From JAUWMI01 sp964454265 (lineage in GTDB: Bacteria; Sumerlaeota; Sumerlaeia; MWCT01; JAUWMI01): a DNA stretch of 64,000 bases. The position numbers were made by a program, and so were the translations under genes. The stretch spans positions 1 to 64,000 of the forward strand of contig CAYVXD010000005.1 in assembly GCA_964454265.1 (NCBI GenBank), read 5' to 3'. Shown here piece after piece: positions 16,914 through 25,473 of this stretch (the stretch's first letter is position 1; every line of letters starts with the position of its first letter). Under the pieces are notes generated by a model that searched no databases, had not been told where the DNA came from, and saw only the letters and a program-made list of their open reading frames with translations.

Positions 16914-17197
16914 AGGAGGGCCGAGCGGGGATCTGGTTCGTCAGGCGGCAGTCAGGAGCCGTGCTGGCGGTTGGGTAATTGCTCTGCGAACCAGAGGATA
17001 TGTTGTTCCGATGCTCAGAAGCACTGCAAAAAGAATCCCGGCGATTACCATGAGTATTGGAAAGACGAATATCTGATCAGGCACGTAGTACAGCGGGGGC
17101 ATGGCCCTGAGGACGAGGTTATTGGCCAGGTGCGTAAGCGCAGCGCTCACCATTGTGCCTAGAATTCCACCGATTGCGCCGATCAGCGCTGCTTCTA
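16913..17197 (-). repeat. 285-bp direct repeat, copy 2 (within the intact permease gene)
   Basis: Same sequence as 13782-14066. Here it is part of the intact permease gene: its first 28 bases are downstream of the stop codon and the rest encodes the C-terminal two membrane helices. Confidence 0.9.
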
Positions 17198-18227
17198 TTC
17201 CATATACTACAAGTACGATACGGCGCGATCCCCCGACGGTTCGCATCAGCCCGATTTCTCTGCGCCGCTCAATCAGAATTAGCGTGAACATGTTCACCAT
17301 TGCATTCAGGCTAATCAGCAAGACGCAGCCGGAAAAGAACAGGATTAGCCCTGTTACAATGTTGGCTATCAATCTGAACCGATCGAGAATGTCCTTGTTC
17401 GATTCCACCTGTAATCCAAGGGATTCAAGCTTGTGGCGAACCTGTGGTGCGGCGTTCAGCGAGGCAAGGGCTACGTGCGCGTGCGTGTACTGTGTAGTGT
17501 CGTACCCATGGTACCAGCGATTGAATGTCTTTACGTATTCCAAGGGAATAATCAGGCCCAGCAGATAGGTGTTCGGTGTGATGCCGACCACTTCGCAGGT
17601 TACAGATTGTACTTTTCTACCCGGGCTGAGTTCCGCCAGGGTTGACTCTCCCATAATTAGATCAAACGTTCGACCAATCACGGCAGCCGGGTTAAATTGC
17701 GGTAGATTCTGGCTTCGAGCATAACCTGCATTGTATATGTCAATGAAATATTGTGAAATCAGCACAGGGATGCGAAGGGTAAGATCTGCATCATAACGAA
17801 ATTCCTTCCCTGGTGCCAGGTCATCGGCCACCATTTCTCTTGGAACTCCATTGACTACAACATCGGTACTGATGACAGTGCCAAAAATGCTCCCTTCGGC
17901 ACGAGTCGGAAAGGTAATGGTGAGCTGTGGCGCCACGTATTCCACACCCGGCATTGCGCGAATCTTGGTAATTGTCTCTTCGGTGATTTGCGTTGTATCA
18001 ACCCGCACAAGGCTGATATCTGCAGTTTGTGGAGAGGCGATTAGAATCCGCTCAGGAAAGGCCCGATTAATTTTTTGCAGGATATGAATTTGAATACCGA
18101 GCGCGAGGGCAACGCTCATACATAATATGCCCACCGCGACAGCCATACTGAGAACAGCTAAGAACGTTCGGAGCCGTTTCCGTGTCAGATTTTGGTGAAC
18201 GATGTACAGATAATTACGTATTTTCAT
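16941..18227 (-). CDS. ABC transporter permease, MacB/FtsX family
   Basis: 428 residues. One membrane helix near the N-terminus (RTFLAVLSMAVAVGILCMSVALAL), a large extracytoplasmic domain of about 230 residues (the MacB periplasmic core type), then three helices near the C-terminus. The cytoplasmic loop ERRREIGLMRTVGGSRR is the hallmark of FtsX/MacB/LolC permeases and contacts the ATPase. Such permeases work by mechanotransmission, extracting or expelling lipoproteins, peptides or antibiotics. No ATPase or membrane fusion gene adjoins; the MacB/LolD-like ATPase at 2557 is the only candidate partner in the window. The last 85 codons are duplicated at 13810-14066. Ribosome binding site is weak. 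Confidence 0.88.
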   Translation of the reverse strand: MKIRNYLYIVHQNLTRKRLRTFLAVLSMAVAVGILCMSVALALGIQIHILQKINRAFPERILIASPQTADISLVRVDTTQITEETITKIRAMPGVEYVAPQLTITFPTRAEGSIFGTVISTDVVVNGVPREMVADDLAPGKEFRYDADLTLRIPVLISQYFIDIYNAGYARSQNLPQFNPAAVIGRTFDLIMGESTLAELSPGRKVQSVTCEVVGITPNTYLLGLIIPLEYVKTFNRWYHGYDTTQYTHAHVALASLNAAPQVRHKLESLGLQVESNKDILDRFRLIANIVTGLILFFSGCVLLISLNAMVNMFTLILIERRREIGLMRTVGGSRRIVLVVYGIEAALIGAIGGILGTMVSAALTHLANNLVLRAMPPLYYVPDQIFVFPILMVIAGILFAVLLSIGTTYPLVRRAITQPPARLLTAA

Positions 18228-18472
18228 GGTGATGTGCCTGCCGAGAGAACGTCACAATGTTCACATTGAAAGATTCTATGCTGCATAGCCATCCGCAGAA
18301 TAGATTATTGCACTGCCAGAGTTCCGTTAACAGCTACTAGTGCTCGAAGTGGCATCTCTTCTCCCCTAGTTGTACTCGCCAAGTATCGCAGCTCAGGCAT
18401 TGTAATAATCAAGCAAAATCAAAAAGATGTAATTGACTGACAGCCTCATTGTCATCTATTTACTGCAGTTGT

Positions 18473-20206
18473 CTAAAATAATGCCCGTGCGCTCCAGTGT
18501 TCGAAAGGCCCCATGCGGCCTTTGCTTTTTACTTCCCAGCGAGTATCAGCCTTCCACACTTCGATAACAGCATTCGCTTTTTCATCAGGACGAAGAAGGA
18601 TCAATGCCTCCTTTCCCCTGAGTTTATCCCGGATTAACTGAAGCGACCTTTGCTCTAGTTCCACAATGCCGGAGCCACCGTGCTCGGAAGAGCTCCAGCG
18701 CCCAACCGCGGGAGCAAACCTTGGATTGCTTTTTTGTCGGTAGAGAGGTTCCTGGCGATTGCTTCTATATACGTGTTCATCGTGAAAAAGACAGTCACTG
18801 ACACTGAGAATAAATGGAAGGTCAGCTGCATTGCCGGGAAACAAGAGGTTTCGGGAACGCAGGACACCGAGGTTAGTGACAAACACTGGTGAACCAATCT
18901 TGTGAACCTGCTGACGGAGTTCTTTCGTTAAACCTTCCGGAGGTACGGGGAAACGGCGAGCATGCATTGCGGCTTGTGCCGGCAAAAGCAGTGAAACAAT
19001 TCCAAGAACAACGAACAATCCTAGATTGACTCTTTTGCGCGCAGCGTTTTGCAAGGGAAAAAGATTCGCTATCTTTCTTGCTACCCAATCCAGAGAAACC
19101 ACAAAGAGCACTGCAAGAGCAAACACCATCAGAAGAATCATCCGGGGTCTCTGCCAGAAATATGCCATATGAAGTACTACAAGACCAAGAGGGCCAACTA
19201 TGAGGAACAGTACCTTAAAGAGGTACTCATTCGAAAAGGAAGGCCGTCGAACCAACAGAAGTATTGAGCCAAGTAATGCGAAGAAACCAAGAACCCAGGG
19301 CGCATGAATAAGCGAGTGATCAATCCCCACAAGCATCTTACCGAAATAGATAACGTTGGGAATACGCTCTCCTCCTTCATTCTCTAGTATCCATGCGAAG
19401 TCAAAAGGTTTGAATCCCGAACCCGCCCGGTATGAAGGGACATAGTACTCGTAACCGGTGGCAAACACCGTGCCGAATGAGACTATGCGATTCAGAGCTT
19501 CGAGTAATGGGAAAAATGCAGCTCCAGCAGCAAAAAGCAAAATGAGTTTCCACTTATGTCTGAGATAGAATACATAGAACACCGCGCCAGCAAGTACTAG
19601 TGGCATCGAAGCAATGCGCACCGCAAGAAGTGCTCCGACCAATAAACCAGCCGTCAGCACGCCAAGAAATCCTGGCACTTTCTCGTGATGATGAAATGCC
19701 AGAAGAACGAGCAGCTGGTAGAGTATGAGCATCACAACGTCGCTATTAACAAAGTGGCTTAAGAGAATGTGGCAGGGAGAAAGAGCCACAAAGAGAGCAG
19801 CCAATACCGCTGCCTCGATTCTTCTCACAAAAGACCATGCGAATATTCCCGTGAGCAGAACAGAGAGACCGCCCAATACCGCCATGCTCTGGCAGTACTG
19901 CATTGCATCTCCGTTAAATATCCAGACAGTGGGTATAAGAAAGAGAGGGAAAAAAATCGGGTAGCGCGACGGGAAAATTAGTCCCGAGAGGTTAATGCCG
20001 CCATAGCCTTCGAAATATGCCAATCTGCGTGCAGTCTCAGCGTATTCATGGGCATCAGGCCCTGCCCAGAGTTCCTGACCCACGGGATTTATGATGGATA
20101 ACCTGAGTATGATTGAACCAACCGCGATCAATAAAAGAAGAAATCCCCCGGAACGCAGCCATTTCCATAGATACAAAGATTTCGCTTTTTCCCTTTTTGA
20201 AGTCAT
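18473..20206 (-). CDS. GT-C-like membrane glycosyltransferase (GT39-like), putative
   Basis: 577 residues with about ten membrane segments in the first 400. The first extracytoplasmic loop contains GPDAHEYAETARRL, with Asp and Glu arranged as in ArnT/PMT (GT-C) enzymes. The C-terminal 160 residues are soluble and end in a beta-rich stretch. Expected role: transfer of a sugar from a polyprenyl-phosphate carrier at the periplasmic side; acceptor unknown. It is the last gene of a long minus-strand run (73 bp after the RACo-like gene). No good ribosome binding site was seen before the ATG at 20206, so a later start is possible, but the first helix would then be shortened. Confidence 0.7.
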   Translation of the reverse strand: MTSKREKAKSLYLWKWLRSGGFLLLLIAVGSIILRLSIINPVGQELWAGPDAHEYAETARRLAYFEGYGGINLSGLIFPSRYPIFFPLFLIPTVWIFNGDAMQYCQSMAVLGGLSVLLTGIFAWSFVRRIEAAVLAALFVALSPCHILLSHFVNSDVVMLILYQLLVLLAFHHHEKVPGFLGVLTAGLLVGALLAVRIASMPLVLAGAVFYVFYLRHKWKLILLFAAGAAFFPLLEALNRIVSFGTVFATGYEYYVPSYRAGSGFKPFDFAWILENEGGERIPNVIYFGKMLVGIDHSLIHAPWVLGFFALLGSILLLVRRPSFSNEYLFKVLFLIVGPLGLVVLHMAYFWQRPRMILLMVFALAVLFVVSLDWVARKIANLFPLQNAARKRVNLGLFVVLGIVSLLLPAQAAMHARRFPVPPEGLTKELRQQVHKIGSPVFVTNLGVLRSRNLLFPGNAADLPFILSVSDCLFHDEHVYRSNRQEPLYRQKSNPRFAPAVGRWSSSEHGGSGIVELEQRSLQLIRDKLRGKEALILLRPDEKANAVIEVWKADTRWEVKSKGRMGPFEHWSARALF

Positions 20207-20279
20207 TGTGGTTAAATAATATCTTGCATATGGAGCTCTCGGACAGCCTCATAAAGTCCGTCTATCCACTTCATCGGTG

Positions 20280-22118
20280 TTATGGGAATGACATATTGGT
20301 TGCAAAGGTATCCTGAAAATCAGGTCGTCCGGCGAGTTCGACAAACTCTGTCTGCCGTGCGATCTGCTCTGCAGTCTCGCGATAGTGTGTATTGAGCAGC
20401 ACGAACTTGGCTCCTTCGAGTGCCGCGTCGCCGATGACTTGAATACGATCAAGTGGCAGCTTCGGTATCAGGCCGATGCGCTGCGCATGATCCTTGCGAA
20501 TGAAATTTCCAAACGTACCGGCAAGGTAAAGGGCCTGAATATCTGAGGCTGTTGCGCCGTATTTGCTCAGGAGTAATTCAATAGCCGTGGCGATTGCCCC
20601 TTTGGCCAGCTGGAGCTGGCGCACGTCTTTTTGCGTAAAATAGATGTTCCGCTTCGCTCCCTCTGTTTTACTGGCTACAAGCACCTGGAGCCCACGGGAG
20701 GAGCGTTTTATGCGCCGGACCAGACCGTGAGACCGAACGCGTGAAGTGGCGTGTGGCGCAGTCTGCAATCGGCCGCTAGGGTCTATAACTTCTGCACGGA
20801 GGAGTTCTGCAACAATATCCACCAGGCCGCTACCGCAAATCCCTACAGCTGGCGCATCCCCGATCGTTGTAAATCGAACGTCGGGATCGCAGGCCCATCC
20901 ATCTATAGCGCCTGGCCCTGCCTGCATGCCATGGGAGATTTGCGCACCTTCGAATGCAGGCCCTGCAGCTGCTGATGTTGCCAGTAGGCGTTGCCCATTT
21001 CCAATGACAACTTCGCCATTGGTTCCAATGTCAATAACGCAGCGCAGCGCATCACCCTCGGCAATCGCAGCAACAAGCATGTCGGCCACTGTATCGCCTC
21101 CAACGAATCCTCCAATGTTCGGCAATGTATATCCAATGGCTTCGGGATGGAGGCGGATACCGATCTCAGTAGGTTTGAATTCATGGCCATCGCGAAAGAC
21201 AGAGACGTATGGCGATACGCCAATAAATTCAGGTGTAACGCCCAGAAGCAGGTGTGTCATAGTCGCATTGCCTGCGGTAACCAGGTGGAAAATCTCCTCT
21301 TGCTTCACACGAGCATGCTGACACAGTGTTTTGATGCAACGATTGATGCATTTGACGATCTTCTGCTGGAGCACTTTCAGATGCGATGGGTCTTCGCCTG
21401 CGTAATGTATGCGGGAGATAACGTCAAAGCCATGTTCACTTTGCGGATTAAGAAGCGCAGTTGCCGCGAGCTCTTTTCCTGTGTTAAGGTCAAGCAGCTG
21501 GGCAGCCACTGTGGTTGTGCCAATGTCTACTGCGCAGCCGAATAGGCGCTTCGTGATGTCACCCGGTTCAACGGCAATGCACCTCGTTCCTGCGAGCGTT
21601 GCCGTGATGCTATGGTTTTTCTGCCGTAGGGCTGCAGGAAGTGCCTGAAGTGCCGAGCTGGTCCAATCTGTAACCGAAATCCCTCTAGTGCTCAGAGCGT
21701 TGTGAACCAGATCTTTATCGGAGATTTGACATTGAATTGAGGCGGGCTGTAGGGCCAGAAAGAATTTTCTGATCAGAGGGTCGACTTCGACTTGTTTCCC
21801 GAGGGTTGATAAAACACGCCCTTCAGGTGCCTGACGCACCTCAGCGGGAATCACGATCGTTGCAGAGCGTTGAATCTGCGCACAGCAGGCCAGCCTGTAG
21901 CCCTTCTTTAGCTCGCGAGCCGTAAGAAGCGTCTGTTCGGCGGGTGCGGGCTTCGGCGCTGAGACGCTAAACCGTATGCGGCATTTCCCGCATCGTCCCC
22001 TGCCGCCGCATGGATAGTTAATAGCGATGCCCGCTTTTTCAAGGGCCGACCTAACGGATGTGTTCGGCCTGATTCGGACGGAGATATTGTCAGGAAGAAT
22101 TGTTATTTCAGCTGTCAT
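20280..22118 (-). CDS. RACo-type reductive activator: [2Fe-2S] ferredoxin fused to ASKHA ATPase domain
   Basis: 612 residues. Residues 1-85 form a plant-type ferredoxin with Cys37-x5-Cys43-x2-Cys46 and Cys78 (LACC), the standard [2Fe-2S] ligand set. The remaining residues match the ASKHA-fold ATPase domain (DUF4445) of RACo/RamA-like proteins: GCAVDIGTTTVAAQLLDL, TAGNATMTHLLLGV, CVIDIGTNGEVVIG and CGSGLVDIVAELL. These proteins use ATP hydrolysis to reduce Co(II) back to Co(I) in corrinoid methyltransferase systems such as the corrinoid iron-sulfur protein or O-/N-methyl transferases. Neither is encoded nearby. The neighbours are folD (one-carbon metabolism) and a TIM-barrel protein, on the same strand, which supports a role in methyl-group metabolism. 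Confidence 0.9.
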   Translation of the reverse strand: MTAEITILPDNISVRIRPNTSVRSALEKAGIAINYPCGGRGRCGKCRIRFSVSAPKPAPAEQTLLTARELKKGYRLACCAQIQRSATIVIPAEVRQAPEGRVLSTLGKQVEVDPLIRKFFLALQPASIQCQISDKDLVHNALSTRGISVTDWTSSALQALPAALRQKNHSITATLAGTRCIAVEPGDITKRLFGCAVDIGTTTVAAQLLDLNTGKELAATALLNPQSEHGFDVISRIHYAGEDPSHLKVLQQKIVKCINRCIKTLCQHARVKQEEIFHLVTAGNATMTHLLLGVTPEFIGVSPYVSVFRDGHEFKPTEIGIRLHPEAIGYTLPNIGGFVGGDTVADMLVAAIAEGDALRCVIDIGTNGEVVIGNGQRLLATSAAAGPAFEGAQISHGMQAGPGAIDGWACDPDVRFTTIGDAPAVGICGSGLVDIVAELLRAEVIDPSGRLQTAPHATSRVRSHGLVRRIKRSSRGLQVLVASKTEGAKRNIYFTQKDVRQLQLAKGAIATAIELLLSKYGATASDIQALYLAGTFGNFIRKDHAQRIGLIPKLPLDRIQVIGDAALEGAKFVLLNTHYRETAEQIARQTEFVELAGRPDFQDTFATNMSFP

Positions 22119-22232
22119 AATATTAGTCTTTTCTCATCCGGTGCTGAACGACCACTTGTTATTCATTAAGCTCCGCCTTTCACCGTTTACCCGTTATATG
22201 CTTATCCGAAACTCATCCAGCCAATAGCTTAC

Positions 22233-23000
22233 TTAGCCGAGCTGGTCTCTTACAAAGTCACGACTCTCCAGAGGTAAAACCTGATCCTCATACTCGAAGA
22301 TCACACTATTAATATCAATCCCCCATTGCTTTATCGCGCCGAAAATTTCTGCGTATGGAATGATCCCGTGTCCTATCGGACACCATGTGTTCCGGTCCAT
22401 ATCGGGCGATGTTGCATCAATGAGATGCAGCATGGCGTAAGGTAGGGCTGCCAGCTGCATAAGCCCATGCATCAGCACATGGTGTCCCTGTTGCGCATCA
22501 AAGCAGCTGCTGTCGTAAAATCTGGAAATGTCCAGCGCAGGACGAACCCCCGGCTCGCACCCAGGAGCAAAGCACGCAAAGTATGTTTCTGCGTGGCGCA
22601 CATTGGTGTTCTGCTGGTTGGGGACGAAGTAGTTCTCAACATACATTTGTAGATTTCGCTCTTGGCCCTGCCGAATAAAGCTTTCGAGCTCGTGACTGGT
22701 CGGGAAGCGCTTGGGATCGTGGTGAAACACAACAATTGCACCAGGTTGCCCATCAAGCAGACAAGTTGCCACATCAAGCGTCTCGTCTTTCACACACGCA
22801 GATGGCAAATGGCAGCTCAACGACACGTGGCGCGCCTGCGCTTCGTCTTTAATTTGATTTATGTAGTCGCGATTCTTGGCAATGGCCTCATCTATATAAA
22901 TCTGAACGGTATCGAACTGATGTAGCGCAGCGTACGAAATTGTTTCGAGCGCTGAGAAATTGTGCGCCTTTGCTACGGATGTGCTGATGCCAATTTTCAC
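22233..23000 (-). CDS. TIM-barrel sugar-phosphate isomerase/epimerase-like protein
   Basis: 255 residues from a GTG start at 23000 (no in-frame ATG fits; ribosome binding site weak). The layout matches the xylose isomerase-like TIM-barrel family (AP endonuclease 2 group, PF01261): KIGISTSVA at strand 1, SLSCHLPSA at strand 3, IVVFHHDP, then YVENYF with the metal-binding Glu, PALDISRFYDS with Asp, MLHLIDATSPDM and finally VIFEYED. Metal ligands are therefore probably present. Substrate unknown; in such neighbourhoods it could be a sugar epimerase. It lies 114 bp upstream of the RACo-like gene and 120 bp downstream of folD. Confidence 0.7.
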   Translation of the reverse strand: MKIGISTSVAKAHNFSALETISYAALHQFDTVQIYIDEAIAKNRDYINQIKDEAQARHVSLSCHLPSACVKDETLDVATCLLDGQPGAIVVFHHDPKRFPTSHELESFIRQGQERNLQMYVENYFVPNQQNTNVRHAETYFACFAPGCEPGVRPALDISRFYDSSCFDAQQGHHVLMHGLMQLAALPYAMLHLIDATSPDMDRNTWCPIGHGIIPYAEIFGAIKQWGIDINSVIFEYEDQVLPLESRDFVRDQLG

Positions 23001-23120
23001 GTTACGCAGATTGCTATTTGCTGGCTTGCAGAAGTTAGCTATAAACTGAACAGGCCAGTTGAGTAAAGGTTACCATTGCAACGACGAAGACAGGATTACC
23101 AGTGGGTTTTCAACGACCAC

Positions 23121-24023
23121 TTATGACCCAGGGCAACGTTCGCTCAATGCCCGCTGTGCTGCGACGAGCGTGTTTCGCAGCAGCATAGCGATGGTCATCG
23201 GGCCCACCCCACCCGGGACTGGCGAAATGGCTCCGGCAACGGCTTTCACCTTCTCAAAGTCCACATCTCCCACCAGACGGTAGCCCTTTGGATGTGTCGG
23301 GTCTTCCACGCGGTTGATCCCCACATCAATCACCACAGCACCGGGTTTCACCATGTCAGCGGTGATAAAATTGGCTCTGCCCATTGCGACGATCAGGATA
23401 TCAGCCTCGCGACAGACCGCTGCGAGGTCTCTGGTTCGGGAATGGCAGACGCAGACCGTTGCATCCCCGCGAGCTCCCTTCTGGAGCAGTAGTTGCGCCA
23501 TGGGTCTTCCCACCAGATTGCTGCGACCTACGATCACGGCTCGCGCACCGGCGATTTCAACTCCGCTTCGCACCAGCAACTCTTGCACGCCGTACGGGGT
23601 ACACGGAATAAAGCCATCTCGTCCGTGCGCTAGCCTGGCTATATTCTCGGGATGCAGACCATCAACATCCTTTTCAGGCTTGATTTGTGTTAGTATTTCA
23701 AATTCATCGAGGTGTTCTGGAATTGGCAGCTGCACCAGTATTCCGTGAATACGCGCATCAGCATTTAAGCGATCAATTGTTTCATGCAGTTCCTCGCGCG
23801 TCGCGCTGGCTTCGAGCTTTACGGTTTGAGAAAACAGACCCGCCTTGTCGCATGCTTTCCGCTTCATGTTAACGTACACCCGTGAGGCTGGGTTATCGCC
23901 CACGAGCACAGCGGCCAACCCGGGGACGATTCCGTGCTTCGACTGCAAATCACGTACTGCTGCAGAAACCTCTTTTTTGATCTCCTCTGCAATTTGCTTG
24001 CCATCAATGATTTTCACTGCCAT
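23121..24023 (-). CDS. folD: Bifunctional methylenetetrahydrofolate dehydrogenase/cyclohydrolase FolD
   Basis: 300 residues, a normal length. It interconverts 5,10-methylene-THF, methenyl-THF and 10-formyl-THF in the cytosol, for purine and fMet synthesis or for the methyl branch of the Wood-Ljungdahl pathway. The catalytic Tyr50 and Lys54 sit in VYVNMKRKAC as in E. coli. Asp127-region QLPIPEHLD, the NAD(P) fold VIVGRSNLVGRPMA and PGGVGPMTIAMLL are all present. The ATG at 24023 has AGGAGG upstream. It follows radA by 35 bp and precedes the TIM-barrel and RACo-type genes on the same strand. Confidence 0.97.
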   Translation of the reverse strand: MAVKIIDGKQIAEEIKKEVSAAVRDLQSKHGIVPGLAAVLVGDNPASRVYVNMKRKACDKAGLFSQTVKLEASATREELHETIDRLNADARIHGILVQLPIPEHLDEFEILTQIKPEKDVDGLHPENIARLAHGRDGFIPCTPYGVQELLVRSGVEIAGARAVIVGRSNLVGRPMAQLLLQKGARGDATVCVCHSRTRDLAAVCREADILIVAMGRANFITADMVKPGAVVIDVGINRVEDPTHPKGYRLVGDVDFEKVKAVAGAISPVPGGVGPMTIAMLLRNTLVAAQRALSERCPGS

Positions 24024-24058
24024 TTAGTTCCTCCTACACTGGCGGTTTTACCAATGGC

Positions 24059-25441
24059 TTATGCGGAGAAGCCGAGCAAATCCAGGGCCTGCGTCACGCT
24101 CCGGGCCAGGATGAAGTCGACATTCGCTGCTCGGAGGAGTTTTGTCACAGTGCTCTTCGCCACGAGGCATTTGGTAAAACCAAGGCGTGAGGCCTCGTGA
24201 ATACGCCGATCCAGATTACTGACTGATCGAATTTCCCCTGCCAGTCCGACCTCGCCAATTGCAATGAGTCGCGGATCAACCGCCTGGTTGCGAAAACTGC
24301 TCACTGTGGCCAACACAATTGCCAGGTCAATTGCCGGCTCGTCAACTCTGATGCCGCCCGCGATGTTGACGAAGACATCCTGATCTACCAGTCTCAGCCC
24401 AACCCGTTTCTCCAGGACCGCCATTAACAGCGCTACACGCCGATGATCTACGCCGCTGGTTGATCGTCGGGCAATGCCAAACCCACCGTTAAAGCTGGTC
24501 AGGGCCTGAATCTCGACGAGCAATGGCCGGGTGCCCTCCATGGCTGAGGAGACTACCGAGCCAGGGGTTTCTGGTGGTCGTTCCTGGAGAAAAATCTCCG
24601 AAGGGTTCTTGACTTCCTTCAGACCCGCGGCAGTCATTTCAAATATGCCGATCTCGTTTGTGGAGCCAAAGCGATTCTTGACAGCGCGAAGAATGCGGTA
24701 AGGGTGGTGGCGTGCACCTTCAAAATAGAGAACCGTGTCAACCATATGTTCCAGCACGCGCGGCCCGGCAACCACTCCGGTCTTTGTCACATGGCCAATG
24801 AAGAAGAGCGGCATGCGCTCGGCTTTGGCCAGATAAAGCAATCGTGCGGCACTCTCGCGAATTTGCGACACACTTCCCGGCGCAGATTCCAGCTCTGGAA
24901 GATAGATCGTCTGGATGGAGTCTACGACAACAACCTGTGGCCGCAGGGCCGAAATGTGTTCGATGATGAGATCGGTATTCGTCTCCGGCAGCACGTAGAG
25001 CCGTTCGTGCAGAGACTCCAGCCGCTCGCCGCGCAGCCGCAGCTGTTCCGCCGACTCTTCGCCGGTCACATACAGAACCGCCTGCTCGTCCTGCAAACAA
25101 AGTTGATGGGCCACCTGAAGCATAAGTGTTGACTTGCCTATGCCTGGCTCTCCTCCAATTAGACTCACTGAGCCGGGAATAACACCATTGCCGACTATTC
25201 GGTCAAACTCACTTATATGAGTGAGCATGCGCTTTTCCGGGGTTTTCGGCAGGGCATGGATCGATATTGGCTTGGTGGAGCGGCCTTCAGGCGACAGGGC
25301 GCGTCCAGCTCTTGGGCGCTCTGAAACCTGAATTTCCTCAACCAGGCTATTCCATTCACCACAGCTTGCACATTTGCCAGCCCAACGCGGGCTAGACTGG
25401 CCACAATTCTGACAGACGAACACCACTTTCTTCTTTGCCAT
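24059..25441 (-). CDS. radA: DNA repair protein RadA
   Basis: 460 residues. Domain order: a Cys4 zinc finger (Cys10, Cys13, Cys24 and Cys27), RecA-like ATPase with Walker A GEPGIGKST at 97-105, the RadA-specific KNRFGSTNEIG motif, and a C-terminal Lon-protease-like domain (residues about 300-460). RadA is a DnaB-like branch-migration helicase that works with RecA in recombination. It sits between glgC and folD; the 32-35-bp spacings suggest co-transcription. Confidence 0.97.
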   Translation of the reverse strand: MAKKKVVFVCQNCGQSSPRWAGKCASCGEWNSLVEEIQVSERPRAGRALSPEGRSTKPISIHALPKTPEKRMLTHISEFDRIVGNGVIPGSVSLIGGEPGIGKSTLMLQVAHQLCLQDEQAVLYVTGEESAEQLRLRGERLESLHERLYVLPETNTDLIIEHISALRPQVVVVDSIQTIYLPELESAPGSVSQIRESAARLLYLAKAERMPLFFIGHVTKTGVVAGPRVLEHMVDTVLYFEGARHHPYRILRAVKNRFGSTNEIGIFEMTAAGLKEVKNPSEIFLQERPPETPGSVVSSAMEGTRPLLVEIQALTSFNGGFGIARRSTSGVDHRRVALLMAVLEKRVGLRLVDQDVFVNIAGGIRVDEPAIDLAIVLATVSSFRNQAVDPRLIAIGEVGLAGEIRSVSNLDRRIHEASRLGFTKCLVAKSTVTKLLRAANVDFILARSVTQALDLLGFSA

Positions 25442-25473
25442 AGCCCTCCGGCTCCTTCGCCAGAGAATCTTCC

